NCBI GenBank assembly: GCA_937952395.1
Contig: CALFYV010000330.1
Location: forward strand, 1 to 29,279
Source of the DNA: an uncultured Bacteriovoracaceae bacterium
Lineage (GTDB): Bacteria > Bdellovibrionota > Bacteriovoracia > Bacteriovoracales > Bacteriovoracaceae
Reading direction: 5' to 3'
DNA: 29,279 nt
The first letter of the stretch is position 1. The number at the start of each line of letters is the position of its first letter. Made by a program: the position numbers and the translations under genes. Positions 1-6,804 of the stretch are shown in pieces. Under the pieces are notes generated by a model. The model had not been told where the DNA came from. It was given only the letters and a program-made list of their open reading frames with translations, and did no database searches.

Positions 1-552
1 TGCTGGGTACCAAGAGATGCAATGGAGCAAAGTAATATTATTATTCCCTTCAGAGGTTATGGCTTCTAAGGCTTCTTCGATTTCTCACAGAGTGGCCCTT
101 CCTGTTGCACTAATTCTCGGTAGTTGGGCTTTGGCCATATGTCTTAAAAGTGGAAGATTGGTCACATCACCTGAGGCGACTTTAACAACATCAATGCCAA
201 GACTTAGTAAGAAATCAAAAGAATCATTATCAAAAGCTGTGCTTAAAAATTTTATTTTTCGTTCATCACAATATTTTTTTAGCTCTCTATGGCCATTCTC
301 ATCCAGCTCAAGGCGCTTAATTAGGTCTCGGAATGATTCACCTTTATGGCTACCGCTGTCTATATAGCTGCTGGTAAGAGCATCATGGGTAACTAGTTTT
401 TTGGCTTTAAAGCTCTGAAATTTTACATAGTCAGCTCCGGCCTCAACCGCGGCATCTATCATTTTTTTAGCTTTTTCTAAATCTCCGTCGTGGTTAATCC
501 CAGCTTCGGCTATAAATATTGCTCTGTGTTGTTTTGTGCTTAAATTATTCAT
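1..552 (-). pseudogene. NeuB-family nonulosonic acid synthase, interrupted by an in-frame TGA and cut by the window edge
   Basis: The family condenses PEP with a 6-carbon N-acetyl sugar to give a nonulosonic (sialic-type) acid. The first 155 codons (552 to 88) look normal: AEAGINHDG near residues 15-23, then ADYVKFQSFKA and a STAFD..S motif. TGA follows at 85-87, yet the same frame downstream still reads EIEEALEAI and then ITLLHCISWYPA, clear NeuB sequence up to base 1. The usual STGMATL block reads SATGRATL, so conserved residues are altered just before the stop. TGA ends several intact genes here (such as pseI and the 22366 GT2), so recoding is unlikely. It is the last visible gene of a minus-strand operon; an AAGGAG site precedes its ATG. 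It is either a decayed copy or affected by sequence error. Sure of the family, unsure of the cause. Confidence 0.85.
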
Positions 553-555
553 AAT

Positions 556-1599
556 TCACTCCTTATTGATGAGGTTATATACTTCCTCATAAAATATGCA
601 TAGTCCATTTCCTATTTCAGCTGTTTTACAATCTATCATTTGAGATTTCTGTATTGATTTATCATCAAGAAATCTGGCAACCCCAGCACTTATCTCATCT
701 TGAGTGAGCTTCGTTCCAAGTCCGAGGTTTATATTTAATCCCAATTCTTGAAATTTATCTGCGATTTCCATTTGTCTTGTGAGTTGGCATAGGGTTATGC
801 CAGGAACCCCATAGGCAATCCTTTCAAATAAAGTGTTACCACCAGCAGTAATAGCGAAAGAACATTGATTCCAGATATCAACGAATCCATTTAGATCAAT
901 TTCTAGTTGAACATCTTTAGGATAGTTTTTTAAAAACTGTTGTAACTCTTCAACATATCCAGTTGATTGAGAAGTCGCGATAATAACTTTTTTAATTTTA
1001 TCAATTGCAGAGATACTTTTTAAAACCTTAAAAAGTAAGTTGTTATGATCAGAGCCCCCAAGGGTTACAAAGGCGGTTTCTTCTTTGGCCCGTGGCTGAT
1101 ATGAGCTTTGTGCGTATCGCTCATCCATTAAAAAAAAACGCGGACCAGTTAGATATTTAGTTGAAGTTGACTGATATGAGTACCCTGTTTGGTTAGGATT
1201 ACCATTTAAGACAAGTTCTACATCAAGTTCTTTATAATTACTATCATCGATTATTGTACAAATAGGTAAATTGAGTTTTTTTATTTCCTTAAGGTAATTA
1301 CTTGTTAATTTATCTTCGAGTAAATCGGTTATGATTAATTTCACTTTTTTTTCAAGAATAATTTTTTGTATTTGAGAAACTTCTCTTTCAGTACTTTCCT
1401 TCTCATTTTTTAAAACGATTATTTCACAACCCTCAACTTTTTGCTTAAGAAAATTTGTTGCGGTATTGTCGTCGTTGATGAGTAAAATAGGACTGAAATG
1501 TAATTTTTTATTTATGTAATTAGCAATCAAAGCAATTCTCGCCAAGTGCCCCATGCCAAGTTTTTTTGTTCCGTTTGCTCTTAGTAAAATTGAATTCAT
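556..1599 (-). CDS. PseG/SpsG-like nucleotide-sugar hydrolase or glycosyltransferase-fold protein
   Basis: A 347-residue protein with the layout of PseG, which hydrolyses UDP from UDP-2,4-diacetamido-2,4,6-trideoxy-altrose: an N-terminal glycine-rich GMGHLAR (His18) and a C-terminal TAGGNTLFERIAYGVP, the UDP-binding signature of GT-B folds. It is much more diverged than the copy at 2832: the start of the protein reads LRANGT where PseG has FRTDSG. The start ATG overlaps the aminotransferase stop (ATGA), and its stop lies 3 bases from the disrupted NeuB-like gene, so the three genes are coupled. By context it would supply the 6-carbon substrate for that synthase. The exact sugar cannot be read from the sequence; a legionaminic- or other NulO-type hydrolase is as possible as PseG. 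Confidence 0.7.
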   Translation of the reverse strand: MNSILLRANGTKKLGMGHLARIALIANYINKKLHFSPILLINDDNTATNFLKQKVEGCEIIVLKNEKESTEREVSQIQKIILEKKVKLIITDLLEDKLTSNYLKEIKKLNLPICTIIDDSNYKELDVELVLNGNPNQTGYSYQSTSTKYLTGPRFFLMDERYAQSSYQPRAKEETAFVTLGGSDHNNLLFKVLKSISAIDKIKKVIIATSQSTGYVEELQQFLKNYPKDVQLEIDLNGFVDIWNQCSFAITAGGNTLFERIAYGVPGITLCQLTRQMEIADKFQELGLNINLGLGTKLTQDEISAGVARFLDDKSIQKSQMIDCKTAEIGNGLCIFYEEVYNLINKE

Positions 1600-2663
1600 A
1601 ACTTGAGTATGTTGATGATTTTCTTAATATCTTCGTCTTTTAAAGCAGCGTAGAGTGGTAAACAAAGTACTCTTTTTGAAATATCGCTAGAAGATCTCAT
1701 ATCAAATGAGTCTTTTACATAAGAGAGAGTTTCTAGGGAAGGATGAAAATATCTTCTTGGGAAAATATTTTCTTGATTTAACTTCTTTTGAAATTCTCGA
1801 AGCATTTCTTCATTTTTAAACAATATCGGGAAGTAAGAATTGTTTGCAGTTGCGTTTGTATTTAATTTCTGAAATGCGTAAATACCTTTAAGCTCTTGTT
1901 TGTAATGGTTAACAATATTTTTTCTTCTTAAAATAATTTCATCAATCTCTTCTAGCATGGCAAGTCCCATCGCTGCATGAAACTCACTCATTTTGGCATT
2001 GATTCCTGTTCCGTTAATAATACCATTTTTATCCAATCCAAAATTGATAAGCTCTTTAGACTCCTCAAAAAGATCATTATCTTTTATAACAAGTCCTCCA
2101 CCTTCTACTGTATGGAAAAGTTTCGTTGCATGAAAACTTAGAGTACTAATATCACCAAAATTTAAAACACTCTGACCTTTGTACTTAACCCCAAAAGCAT
2201 GAGCTGCATCGTAAATAACTTTAAGATCTTTTTCTTTGGAAATTCTCTCAATTTCTTCTACTTCACATGCATTTCCAAAAACATGAACGGGTAATACAGC
2301 ATCATGATTTCCCTCTGGATGGTTAGCTAGTTTGATGGGGTCTAAGTTGAAGGTGTCTGGATCAATATCAGAGAAATCGACTTCTATTCCATCCCAATTT
2401 AAAGAGCTAGTTGTAGCGACAAATGAAAATGGCGTTGTGATAACTGACTTTTTGATTTTTAATAATTTATAAGCGATATTTAAAGCAATCGTACCATTGC
2501 ATACAAGAAGCAAGTTTTTGACCTTAAGGTAGTCACAAAGATTTGCTTGTAACTCTTGAACGAGCTGACCATTATTAGTTAACCACTTGCTATCATAAAT
2601 CCTTTTTAGGTATTTTTCGTATTTTTCTACTTTGGGTAGATATGGTTGTGTTACTTGAATCAT
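1596..2663 (-). CDS. DegT/DnrJ/EryC1-family PLP sugar aminotransferase, VioA-like
   Basis: A PLP-dependent transaminase of 355 residues that should convert a nucleotide-linked 4-keto- (or 3-keto-) 6-deoxysugar to the aminosugar. Visible signs are the KWLTNNG start motif, a TTPFSFVAT cofactor-loop region, PVHVFGNACEV, YDAAHAFG with the PLP-ring Asp, and SFHATKLFHT with the Schiff-base Lys at residue 181. The opening and the sugar-binding segments resemble VioA (dTDP-4-amino-4,6-dideoxyglucose) more than PseC or LegC, as I recall those families. I chose the ATG at 2663, with AGGTG about 9 bases upstream; a GTG at 2675 in the same frame is possible. It is the first gene of the minus-strand trio and overlaps the next by ATGA. 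RmlB product made from 15209 could feed it. Confidence 0.85.
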   Translation of the reverse strand: MIQVTQPYLPKVEKYEKYLKRIYDSKWLTNNGQLVQELQANLCDYLKVKNLLLVCNGTIALNIAYKLLKIKKSVITTPFSFVATTSSLNWDGIEVDFSDIDPDTFNLDPIKLANHPEGNHDAVLPVHVFGNACEVEEIERISKEKDLKVIYDAAHAFGVKYKGQSVLNFGDISTLSFHATKLFHTVEGGGLVIKDNDLFEESKELINFGLDKNGIINGTGINAKMSEFHAAMGLAMLEEIDEIILRRKNIVNHYKQELKGIYAFQKLNTNATANNSYFPILFKNEEMLREFQKKLNQENIFPRRYFHPSLETLSYVKDSFDMRSSSDISKRVLCLPLYAALKDEDIKKIINILKL

Positions 2664-2678
2664 ATTATTTAACACCTG

Positions 2679-2693
2679 GTCCCCAAATGGGAC
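2679..2693. promoter_or_regulatory. Small hairpin in the leader of the minus-strand aminotransferase operon
   Basis: A perfect 5-bp inverted repeat, GTCCC, 5-base loop, GGGAC, sits immediately upstream of the AGGTG ribosome-binding site of the aminotransferase at 2663. The position could affect translation, but the stem is short and no T-tract follows it on either strand. The surrounding gap 2664-2831 holds no gene; it is the divergent control region for the minus trio and the plus pse operon. Confidence 0.25.
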
Positions 2694-2794
2694 ATGTACA
2701 AGATTCGCTTAATCTATCTTTATTTTTTTTTATTGGCTATTTGAAACCTGTCTGAGCAGCGCGTAGTTTAAGCTGTAAGCTCTATTTTACAATT

Positions 2795-2822
2795 TTGACT
2801 AATTTATGCTTTTAGAGATAAG
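2795..2822 (+). promoter_or_regulatory. Candidate sigma70-type promoter for the pse operon
   Basis: TTGACT at 2795-2800, a 16-base spacer and GATAAG at 2817-2822 (5 of 6 and 4 of 6 consensus matches). The -10 ends only 9 bases before the pseG ATG at 2832, so a transcript would have almost no leader, and no Shine-Dalgarno site is visible. This is a reading by eye and the -10 is weak. Confidence 0.35.
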
Positions 2823-2831
2823 TCTAAGACT

Positions 2832-3911
2832 ATGAAAATTCTATTCAGAACTGATTCGGGCAATCATATTGGCACAGGGCATATAAGAAGGTGTTTAACC
2901 TTGGCCCGTGCTCTCCAAAAACATGGTCATCAGGTATTATTTCTTAGCCGTAAACATGAAGGAAATATTTTGGATCAGGTACGTAAAGAATTTGAAGTTA
3001 CCGAACTAAGCGGTGGTGTATTTTCTTCACAAAATGTAATCGTAGGTGATTATGCTTCCTGGCTAGGGGTAGATTTGGCGACTGAAATTGATGAAAGTAG
3101 AAAGGTTCTTCGTTCTTACAATTTTGATAAAATTGTTATAGATCATTATGCGCTCGATGAGGAATACGAATCGAGTTTAGGTCATAATGGAGTCATGGTT
3201 ATAGATGATTTAATAAATCGGAGTCATGACTGTAAATATTTATTAAATCAAAATTTATTTGCAAAAAAAGAATTGTATAAAGATCTGATTGTTGCTCCAG
3301 ATTGTCATTTAATGATGGGCCCCCAATATGCTCTTTTAAAACCTGATTTTGCTTTGAAAAGACCTCAGGTATTTAAACCCAGAACTAATAAAATTAAAAA
3401 TATCTTAGTATTTTTTGGTGGGAATGATTTGACTAATGAAAGTCGAAAATTAATAGATGGTTTCCTTTTATCAGATAGAGGACCAGTAAAAAATCTCAAA
3501 ATTATTCTTGATAGTGGGCATAAAGATTATGATTTTATTCTTCGCAAATCTAAAATATATAAAAATATTAATCTTGTTAGTTATATTGAAGATATGGCCC
3601 AAGAATTAATGATGGCAGATCTTTGTATTGGCGCTGCTGGTTCAACCAGTTGGGAGAGGGCTTGTCTAGGTATTCCAAGTCTTATCGTTATTAGCGCGGA
3701 CAATCAAAAAATGGTAGCCGATTCTTTGGTTAAAACAAATTCCGCTTATTTTGTAGGTGATGCAAGAGAAACTACACCACAAGTCTGGAGAGAAGTTTTT
3801 CAAAAAATTGATTCAATGAATCTTTCACTTTTTGCTAAAAATTCTTATGAGATCTGCGATGGAAGGGGTCTCGAAAGAGTTCTCATGGAGGCTTTTGATG
3901 TTAAGCTATAG
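2832..3911 (+). CDS. pseG: UDP-2,4-diacetamido-2,4,6-trideoxy-beta-L-altropyranose hydrolase
   Basis: PseG removes UDP from the diacetamido-altrose sugar in the fourth step of the CMP-pseudaminic acid pathway. The 359-residue protein opens with FRTDSGNHIGTGHIRRC, in which His17 matches the family's catalytic GxGH histidine, and has the C-terminal GAAGSTSWERACLGIP nucleotide-binding loop; FFGGND marks the start of the second GT-B-like half. Length is typical of the longer PseG proteins. It is the first gene of a tight plus-strand operon (pseG-pseH-pseI-hisH-hisF-amidotransferase) and overlaps pseH by 14 bases. Its start has no clear ribosome-binding site. pseB, pseC and pseF, needed before and after, are not in the window. 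Confidence 0.9.
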   Translation: MKILFRTDSGNHIGTGHIRRCLTLARALQKHGHQVLFLSRKHEGNILDQVRKEFEVTELSGGVFSSQNVIVGDYASWLGVDLATEIDESRKVLRSYNFDKIVIDHYALDEEYESSLGHNGVMVIDDLINRSHDCKYLLNQNLFAKKELYKDLIVAPDCHLMMGPQYALLKPDFALKRPQVFKPRTNKIKNILVFFGGNDLTNESRKLIDGFLLSDRGPVKNLKIILDSGHKDYDFILRKSKIYKNINLVSYIEDMAQELMMADLCIGAAGSTSWERACLGIPSLIVISADNQKMVADSLVKTNSAYFVGDARETTPQVWREVFQKIDSMNLSLFAKNSYEICDGRGLERVLMEAFDVKL

Positions 3912-4356
3912 ATTTGCTAATCTTGATGATGCTGACCTGTACTACGAATGGGCTAATGACGCAGAAGTTCGAAAGAATTCATTTAATTGTGAAAAAATTA
4001 AATACGAAGATCATCTTGATTGGTTTACTGATAAATTAGCTAACAAAAAGAACTTGTTCATACTGTTTTTATTAAGCGACTTACCTGCTGGCCAAGTCAG
4101 AATTGAGCTTCTAGAAAATGTTGGGAAAATCAATTTCTCACTTTCCAAGGAGTTTCGTGGTCAAGGTTTATCATGGAAAATACTAAAAATGGCTTGTGAT
4201 ATATTCTTTGATTCAACTGCTTTGAACGTCATTGTGGGCGAAGTAAAATTTGACAACGCTCCATCCCAAAAAGCTTTTTTAAAAGCAGGATTTCAGGAGA
4301 GTAAAAATAAGCAATGTTTTGTCTATACTAAGATAAAAAAAGATAATAAAAATTAG
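3898..4356 (+). CDS. pseH: UDP-4-amino-4,6-dideoxy-N-acetyl-altrosamine N-acetyltransferase (GNAT fold)
   Basis: A 152-residue GNAT acetyltransferase that would acetylate the 4-amino group before PseG acts. It starts YRFANLDDADLYYEWANDAEVRKNSF, the typical PseH/RimJ-like opening, and carries the acetyl-CoA loop FRGQGLS and a NAPSQKAFLKAGF segment near the C terminus. I chose the ATG at 3898 because GGAGG lies at a good distance upstream and the family alignment begins there; the frame is open further upstream to 3832, but that part overlaps pseG and is not homologous. It overlaps the end of pseG by 14 bases and sits 20 bases before pseI, as in known pse clusters. Confidence 0.88.
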   Translation: MLSYRFANLDDADLYYEWANDAEVRKNSFNCEKIKYEDHLDWFTDKLANKKNLFILFLLSDLPAGQVRIELLENVGKINFSLSKEFRGQGLSWKILKMACDIFFDSTALNVIVGEVKFDNAPSQKAFLKAGFQESKNKQCFVYTKIKKDNKN

Positions 4357-4376
4357 CCTAATAAACAGGAATCACT

Positions 4377-5423
4377 ATGAAAATTGATGGAATAGAAATT
4401 AGTAGAAATCATCCTCCATATATAATAGCGGAAATTTCGGCTAATCATAATGGTGCTATCGCAAAGGCTTTAAAGCTGATTGAATTAGCAAAAGAATGTG
4501 GCGCGGACGCGGTAAAAATTCAAACCTACACAGCTGATACAATGACCGTTGATTCCCAGCGCAGCGACTTTAAGATTGAAGGCGGGCCTTGGGATGGTTA
4601 TACTCTCTATCAGCTTTATCGAGAAGCTCATACTCCCTGGGAATGGCACAAGAACCTTTTTGAAAAAGCCGGTGAAGTTGGGATTACTTTCTTTAGTTCT
4701 CCTTTTGATGAGACTGCTGTTGATTTCTTGGCCGATTTAAATGTGCCAGCATTTAAGGTCGCATCGTTTGAACTCAAAGATTTAATACTTATTGAATATA
4801 TGGCCAAACAAATGAAACCGATGATTGTCTCTTCTGGTATGGCCAACACGAATGAAATTGAAGAAGCCCTAGCTATTATTAGAAAATATCACAATAATAT
4901 TATCCTTCTTCATTGCGTAAGTGGCTATCCTACACCACTGGAGCAATCGAATTTATCTACAGTTAGTGATTTAGAGGGACGTTTTAAAGTTATACCAGGT
5001 TTATCAGATCACACCCTAGGCACTGCAGCAGCTGTAGCAAGTGTTGCTCTGGGAGCTTGCGTGATTGAAAAGCATTTTATTGAGAGTCGAAAAGATAAGG
5101 GTCCTGATTCAGATTTTTCTCTTGAGCCAAGTGAGCTTAGAACGTTGTGTTTTGAAACGAAATCAATTTGGAAATCCCTTCAAGGCGAAAAATATGAGAT
5201 GAAAGAAGCAGAAAGTCCAAATTTAAAATTCAGAAGGTCTATTTATTTTATTAAGTCACTAAAAGCAGGAGATGTTATTGCAGAGGATTCTATAAAGAGA
5301 ATAAGGCCAGGGTTTGGTCTTGAGCCGAAATATTTCAATGAGATTATTGGGAAAAAAGTAAAAAGAAATATAGAAGAAAATTCTCCAGTTAAATGGGATG
5401 ATATTAATTGGGATAATCAATGA
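4377..5423 (+). CDS. pseI: Pseudaminic acid synthase (NeuB family with SAF domain)
   Basis: PseI condenses PEP with 2,4-diacetamido-2,4,6-trideoxy-L-altrose to give pseudaminic acid in the cytoplasm. The 348-residue chain has the complete NeuB TIM barrel: AEISANHNG at residues 18-26, ADAVKIQTYTADTMT, FFSSPFD, FKVASFE, VSSGMANTNEIEEAL, LLHCVSGYPTP, GLSDHT and EKHFIE. A C-terminal SAF (antifreeze-like) domain follows from about residue 285 (RRSIYFIKSLKAGDVI). PWDGYTLYQLY is characteristic of PseI rather than NeuB or LegI. The protein is intact, unlike the NeuB-family copy at 1-552. Its stop overlaps the HisH-like start (ATGA), coupling it to the amidination genes. Confidence 0.93.
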   Translation: MKIDGIEISRNHPPYIIAEISANHNGAIAKALKLIELAKECGADAVKIQTYTADTMTVDSQRSDFKIEGGPWDGYTLYQLYREAHTPWEWHKNLFEKAGEVGITFFSSPFDETAVDFLADLNVPAFKVASFELKDLILIEYMAKQMKPMIVSSGMANTNEIEEALAIIRKYHNNIILLHCVSGYPTPLEQSNLSTVSDLEGRFKVIPGLSDHTLGTAAAVASVALGACVIEKHFIESRKDKGPDSDFSLEPSELRTLCFETKSIWKSLQGEKYEMKEAESPNLKFRRSIYFIKSLKAGDVIAEDSIKRIRPGFGLEPKYFNEIIGKKVKRNIEENSPVKWDDINWDNQ

Positions 5424-6025
5424 ATGTTGGAATTATTATTTACGATGCAGGAAATCTCAAATCTGTTTGTAATGCCCTTGATGCCAATAATATTGATTGG
5501 GGACTAATAAATACTCCGGGAGATTTTAGTAAGTATTCCCACCTCATTTTACCTGGTGTGGGAGCTTTCAAGCCAGCGATGGAAAATTTAATTAAAAAGG
5601 AGTTTGTTAGTCCAATAGAAAAACATATAAAGAGTGGAAATCCATTTTTAGGAATTTGTGTAGGTTTTCAGCTTTTATTTTGCTCTAGTGAAGAGCAGGC
5701 TCATACGGAAGGTTTGAGTGTTATACAAGGTCGGGTTGAAAACTTTAAAGAACATATAAATGATTTACTCATTCCTCATGTCGGGTGGAATTATTGTGCC
5801 CAAAAGCAAGATACAGACTTCAATCTAGATAAAGACTTTTATTTTACACACAGTTGTTTTGCGAGATGTGACGATGAGAAGGATATATTAGGAGAGAGTG
5901 AATATGGCATTAAATTTGTTTCTGCAGTTAAGAGAGATAATATTGTAGGATTTCAATTTCACCCAGAGAAAAGTCATAAATATGGTTTAAGCTTATTTAA
6001 ATCCTTTAAGGAATTAAAATGTTAA
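5420..6025 (+). CDS. HisH-like glutaminase subunit of the sugar-amidination complex
   Basis: A class I glutamine amidotransferase of 201 residues that releases ammonia from glutamine. It keeps the nucleophile Cys80 in GICVGFQLL, the PGVGAF oxyanion-side loop at 45-50, and the His181/Glu183 pair in FQFHPEKS, so glutaminase activity is expected. HisH normally pairs with HisF for imidazole-glycerol phosphate synthesis, but no other his gene is present here. The gene sits between pseI and a PP-loop N-acetyl-sugar amidotransferase, the arrangement seen with WbuY/WbuZ/WbuX and HisH2/HisF2/WbpG, where the pair supplies ammonia to turn an acetamido group into acetamidino. It overlaps its neighbours by 4 and 7 bases. 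Confidence 0.88.
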   Translation: MNVGIIIYDAGNLKSVCNALDANNIDWGLINTPGDFSKYSHLILPGVGAFKPAMENLIKKEFVSPIEKHIKSGNPFLGICVGFQLLFCSSEEQAHTEGLSVIQGRVENFKEHINDLLIPHVGWNYCAQKQDTDFNLDKDFYFTHSCFARCDDEKDILGESEYGIKFVSAVKRDNIVGFQFHPEKSHKYGLSLFKSFKELKC

Positions 6026-6804
6026 AGAGAAGACTTATTCCAGTTTTAAATATTTTAGATGGCTCCATTGTAAGAAGTGAGGATTTTAGCATCCATCAAA
6101 ATATTGGAAATGTTATTAATCAAGCTGCCAGATATAACGAATGGGAAGTTGATGAACTTATTTACTTAGATATCGGACGTCATGGGAAATATAACGCCGG
6201 TAGGAGTGATCATAAAATAAGTACATATATTGAAATTGAGAAAATCATTCAACAAATATCCAAGATTTGTTTTATGCCGTTAACCTTTGGCGGAGGTATA
6301 AAGAATATTTCGGATATTGACTTGAGAATTAAAAATGGTGCAGATAAGATTGTTATCAATTCTCAAGCTTTCAAAACTCCTGAGCTGATAACTGAAGCAG
6401 CAAACAAATATGGTAGTCAAGCAATTGTAATATCGGTTGATTACAAAATGATAAACTCAGAGCCGATTGTTTTTACCAACTTTGGAATGGAAAATACAAA
6501 AACATCTGCTTATGAGTGGATTAAAGAATGTGAAAAACGAGGAGCAGGCGAGATTTTCATTAACGCAATTGATCGTGATGGTAAGGCCAATGGTTACGAT
6601 TTAGACACGATTAGAAATGTATCCGAGCTATTAAAAATTCCAACAATTTGTTGTGGTGGAGCGGGAGTGTTAGAGGATTTTGTAGAAGTGTTTGAAGAGA
6701 CAAGTGTTTCCGCCGTAGCCGCTGGTAATATATTTCATTTTACAGAGAGAGCATATCCAAGAGCAAAAAAACTTTTAAAAGAGGAAAATATCAATGTTAG
6801 ATAA
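6019..6804 (+). CDS. HisF-like (WbuZ type) ammonia-channelling subunit lacking the cyclase Asp
   Basis: A 261-residue TIM barrel related to HisF, with LTFGGGI and CCGGAG phosphate-binding loops, VISVDYK (matching the second catalytic Asp region) and the AIDRDGKANGYD segment. At residue 11, where true HisF has the catalytic Asp in the motif CLDVxDG, this protein has Asn (VLNILDG, codon 6049-6051). That argues against imidazole-glycerol phosphate cyclase activity and fits the glycosyl amidation-associated WbuZ family, thought to act as an ammonia conduit between HisH and the PP-loop enzyme. It overlaps both neighbours (7 and 11 bases), implying a stoichiometric complex. The family call is firm; the conduit role is inferred from the family and the missing residue. 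Confidence 0.88.
   Translation: MLKRRLIPVLNILDGSIVRSEDFSIHQNIGNVINQAARYNEWEVDELIYLDIGRHGKYNAGRSDHKISTYIEIEKIIQQISKICFMPLTFGGGIKNISDIDLRIKNGADKIVINSQAFKTPELITEAANKYGSQAIVISVDYKMINSEPIVFTNFGMENTKTSAYEWIKECEKRGAGEIFINAIDRDGKANGYDLDTIRNVSELLKIPTICCGGAGVLEDFVEVFEETSVSAVAAGNIFHFTERAYPRAKKLLKEENINVR

Noticed and set aside
85..87. TGA read as selenocysteine or as a sense codon
   Set aside because: TGA ends several intact genes in the window, the family has no Sec at this place, and no Sec-type hairpin was seen after it.
17..367. Plus-strand open frame of 116 codons
   Set aside because: It lies antisense to the NeuB-family gene, has no recognisable domain, and exists because of the opposite-strand codon pattern.
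2664..2831. Intrinsic terminator using the hairpin and the nearby T-run
   Set aside because: The hairpin (2679-2693) is short and the T-run near 2720 is too far from it; the region is a divergent promoter gap where no terminator is needed.
3832..3897. Upstream extension of pseH
   Set aside because: It runs inside pseG in another frame, shows no family similarity, and the ATG at 3898 has a good ribosome-binding site.
5420..6804. HisH and HisF as part of a histidine biosynthesis operon
   Set aside because: No other his gene is near, the HisF-like protein lacks the catalytic Asp11, and both lie between pseI and a sugar amidotransferase.
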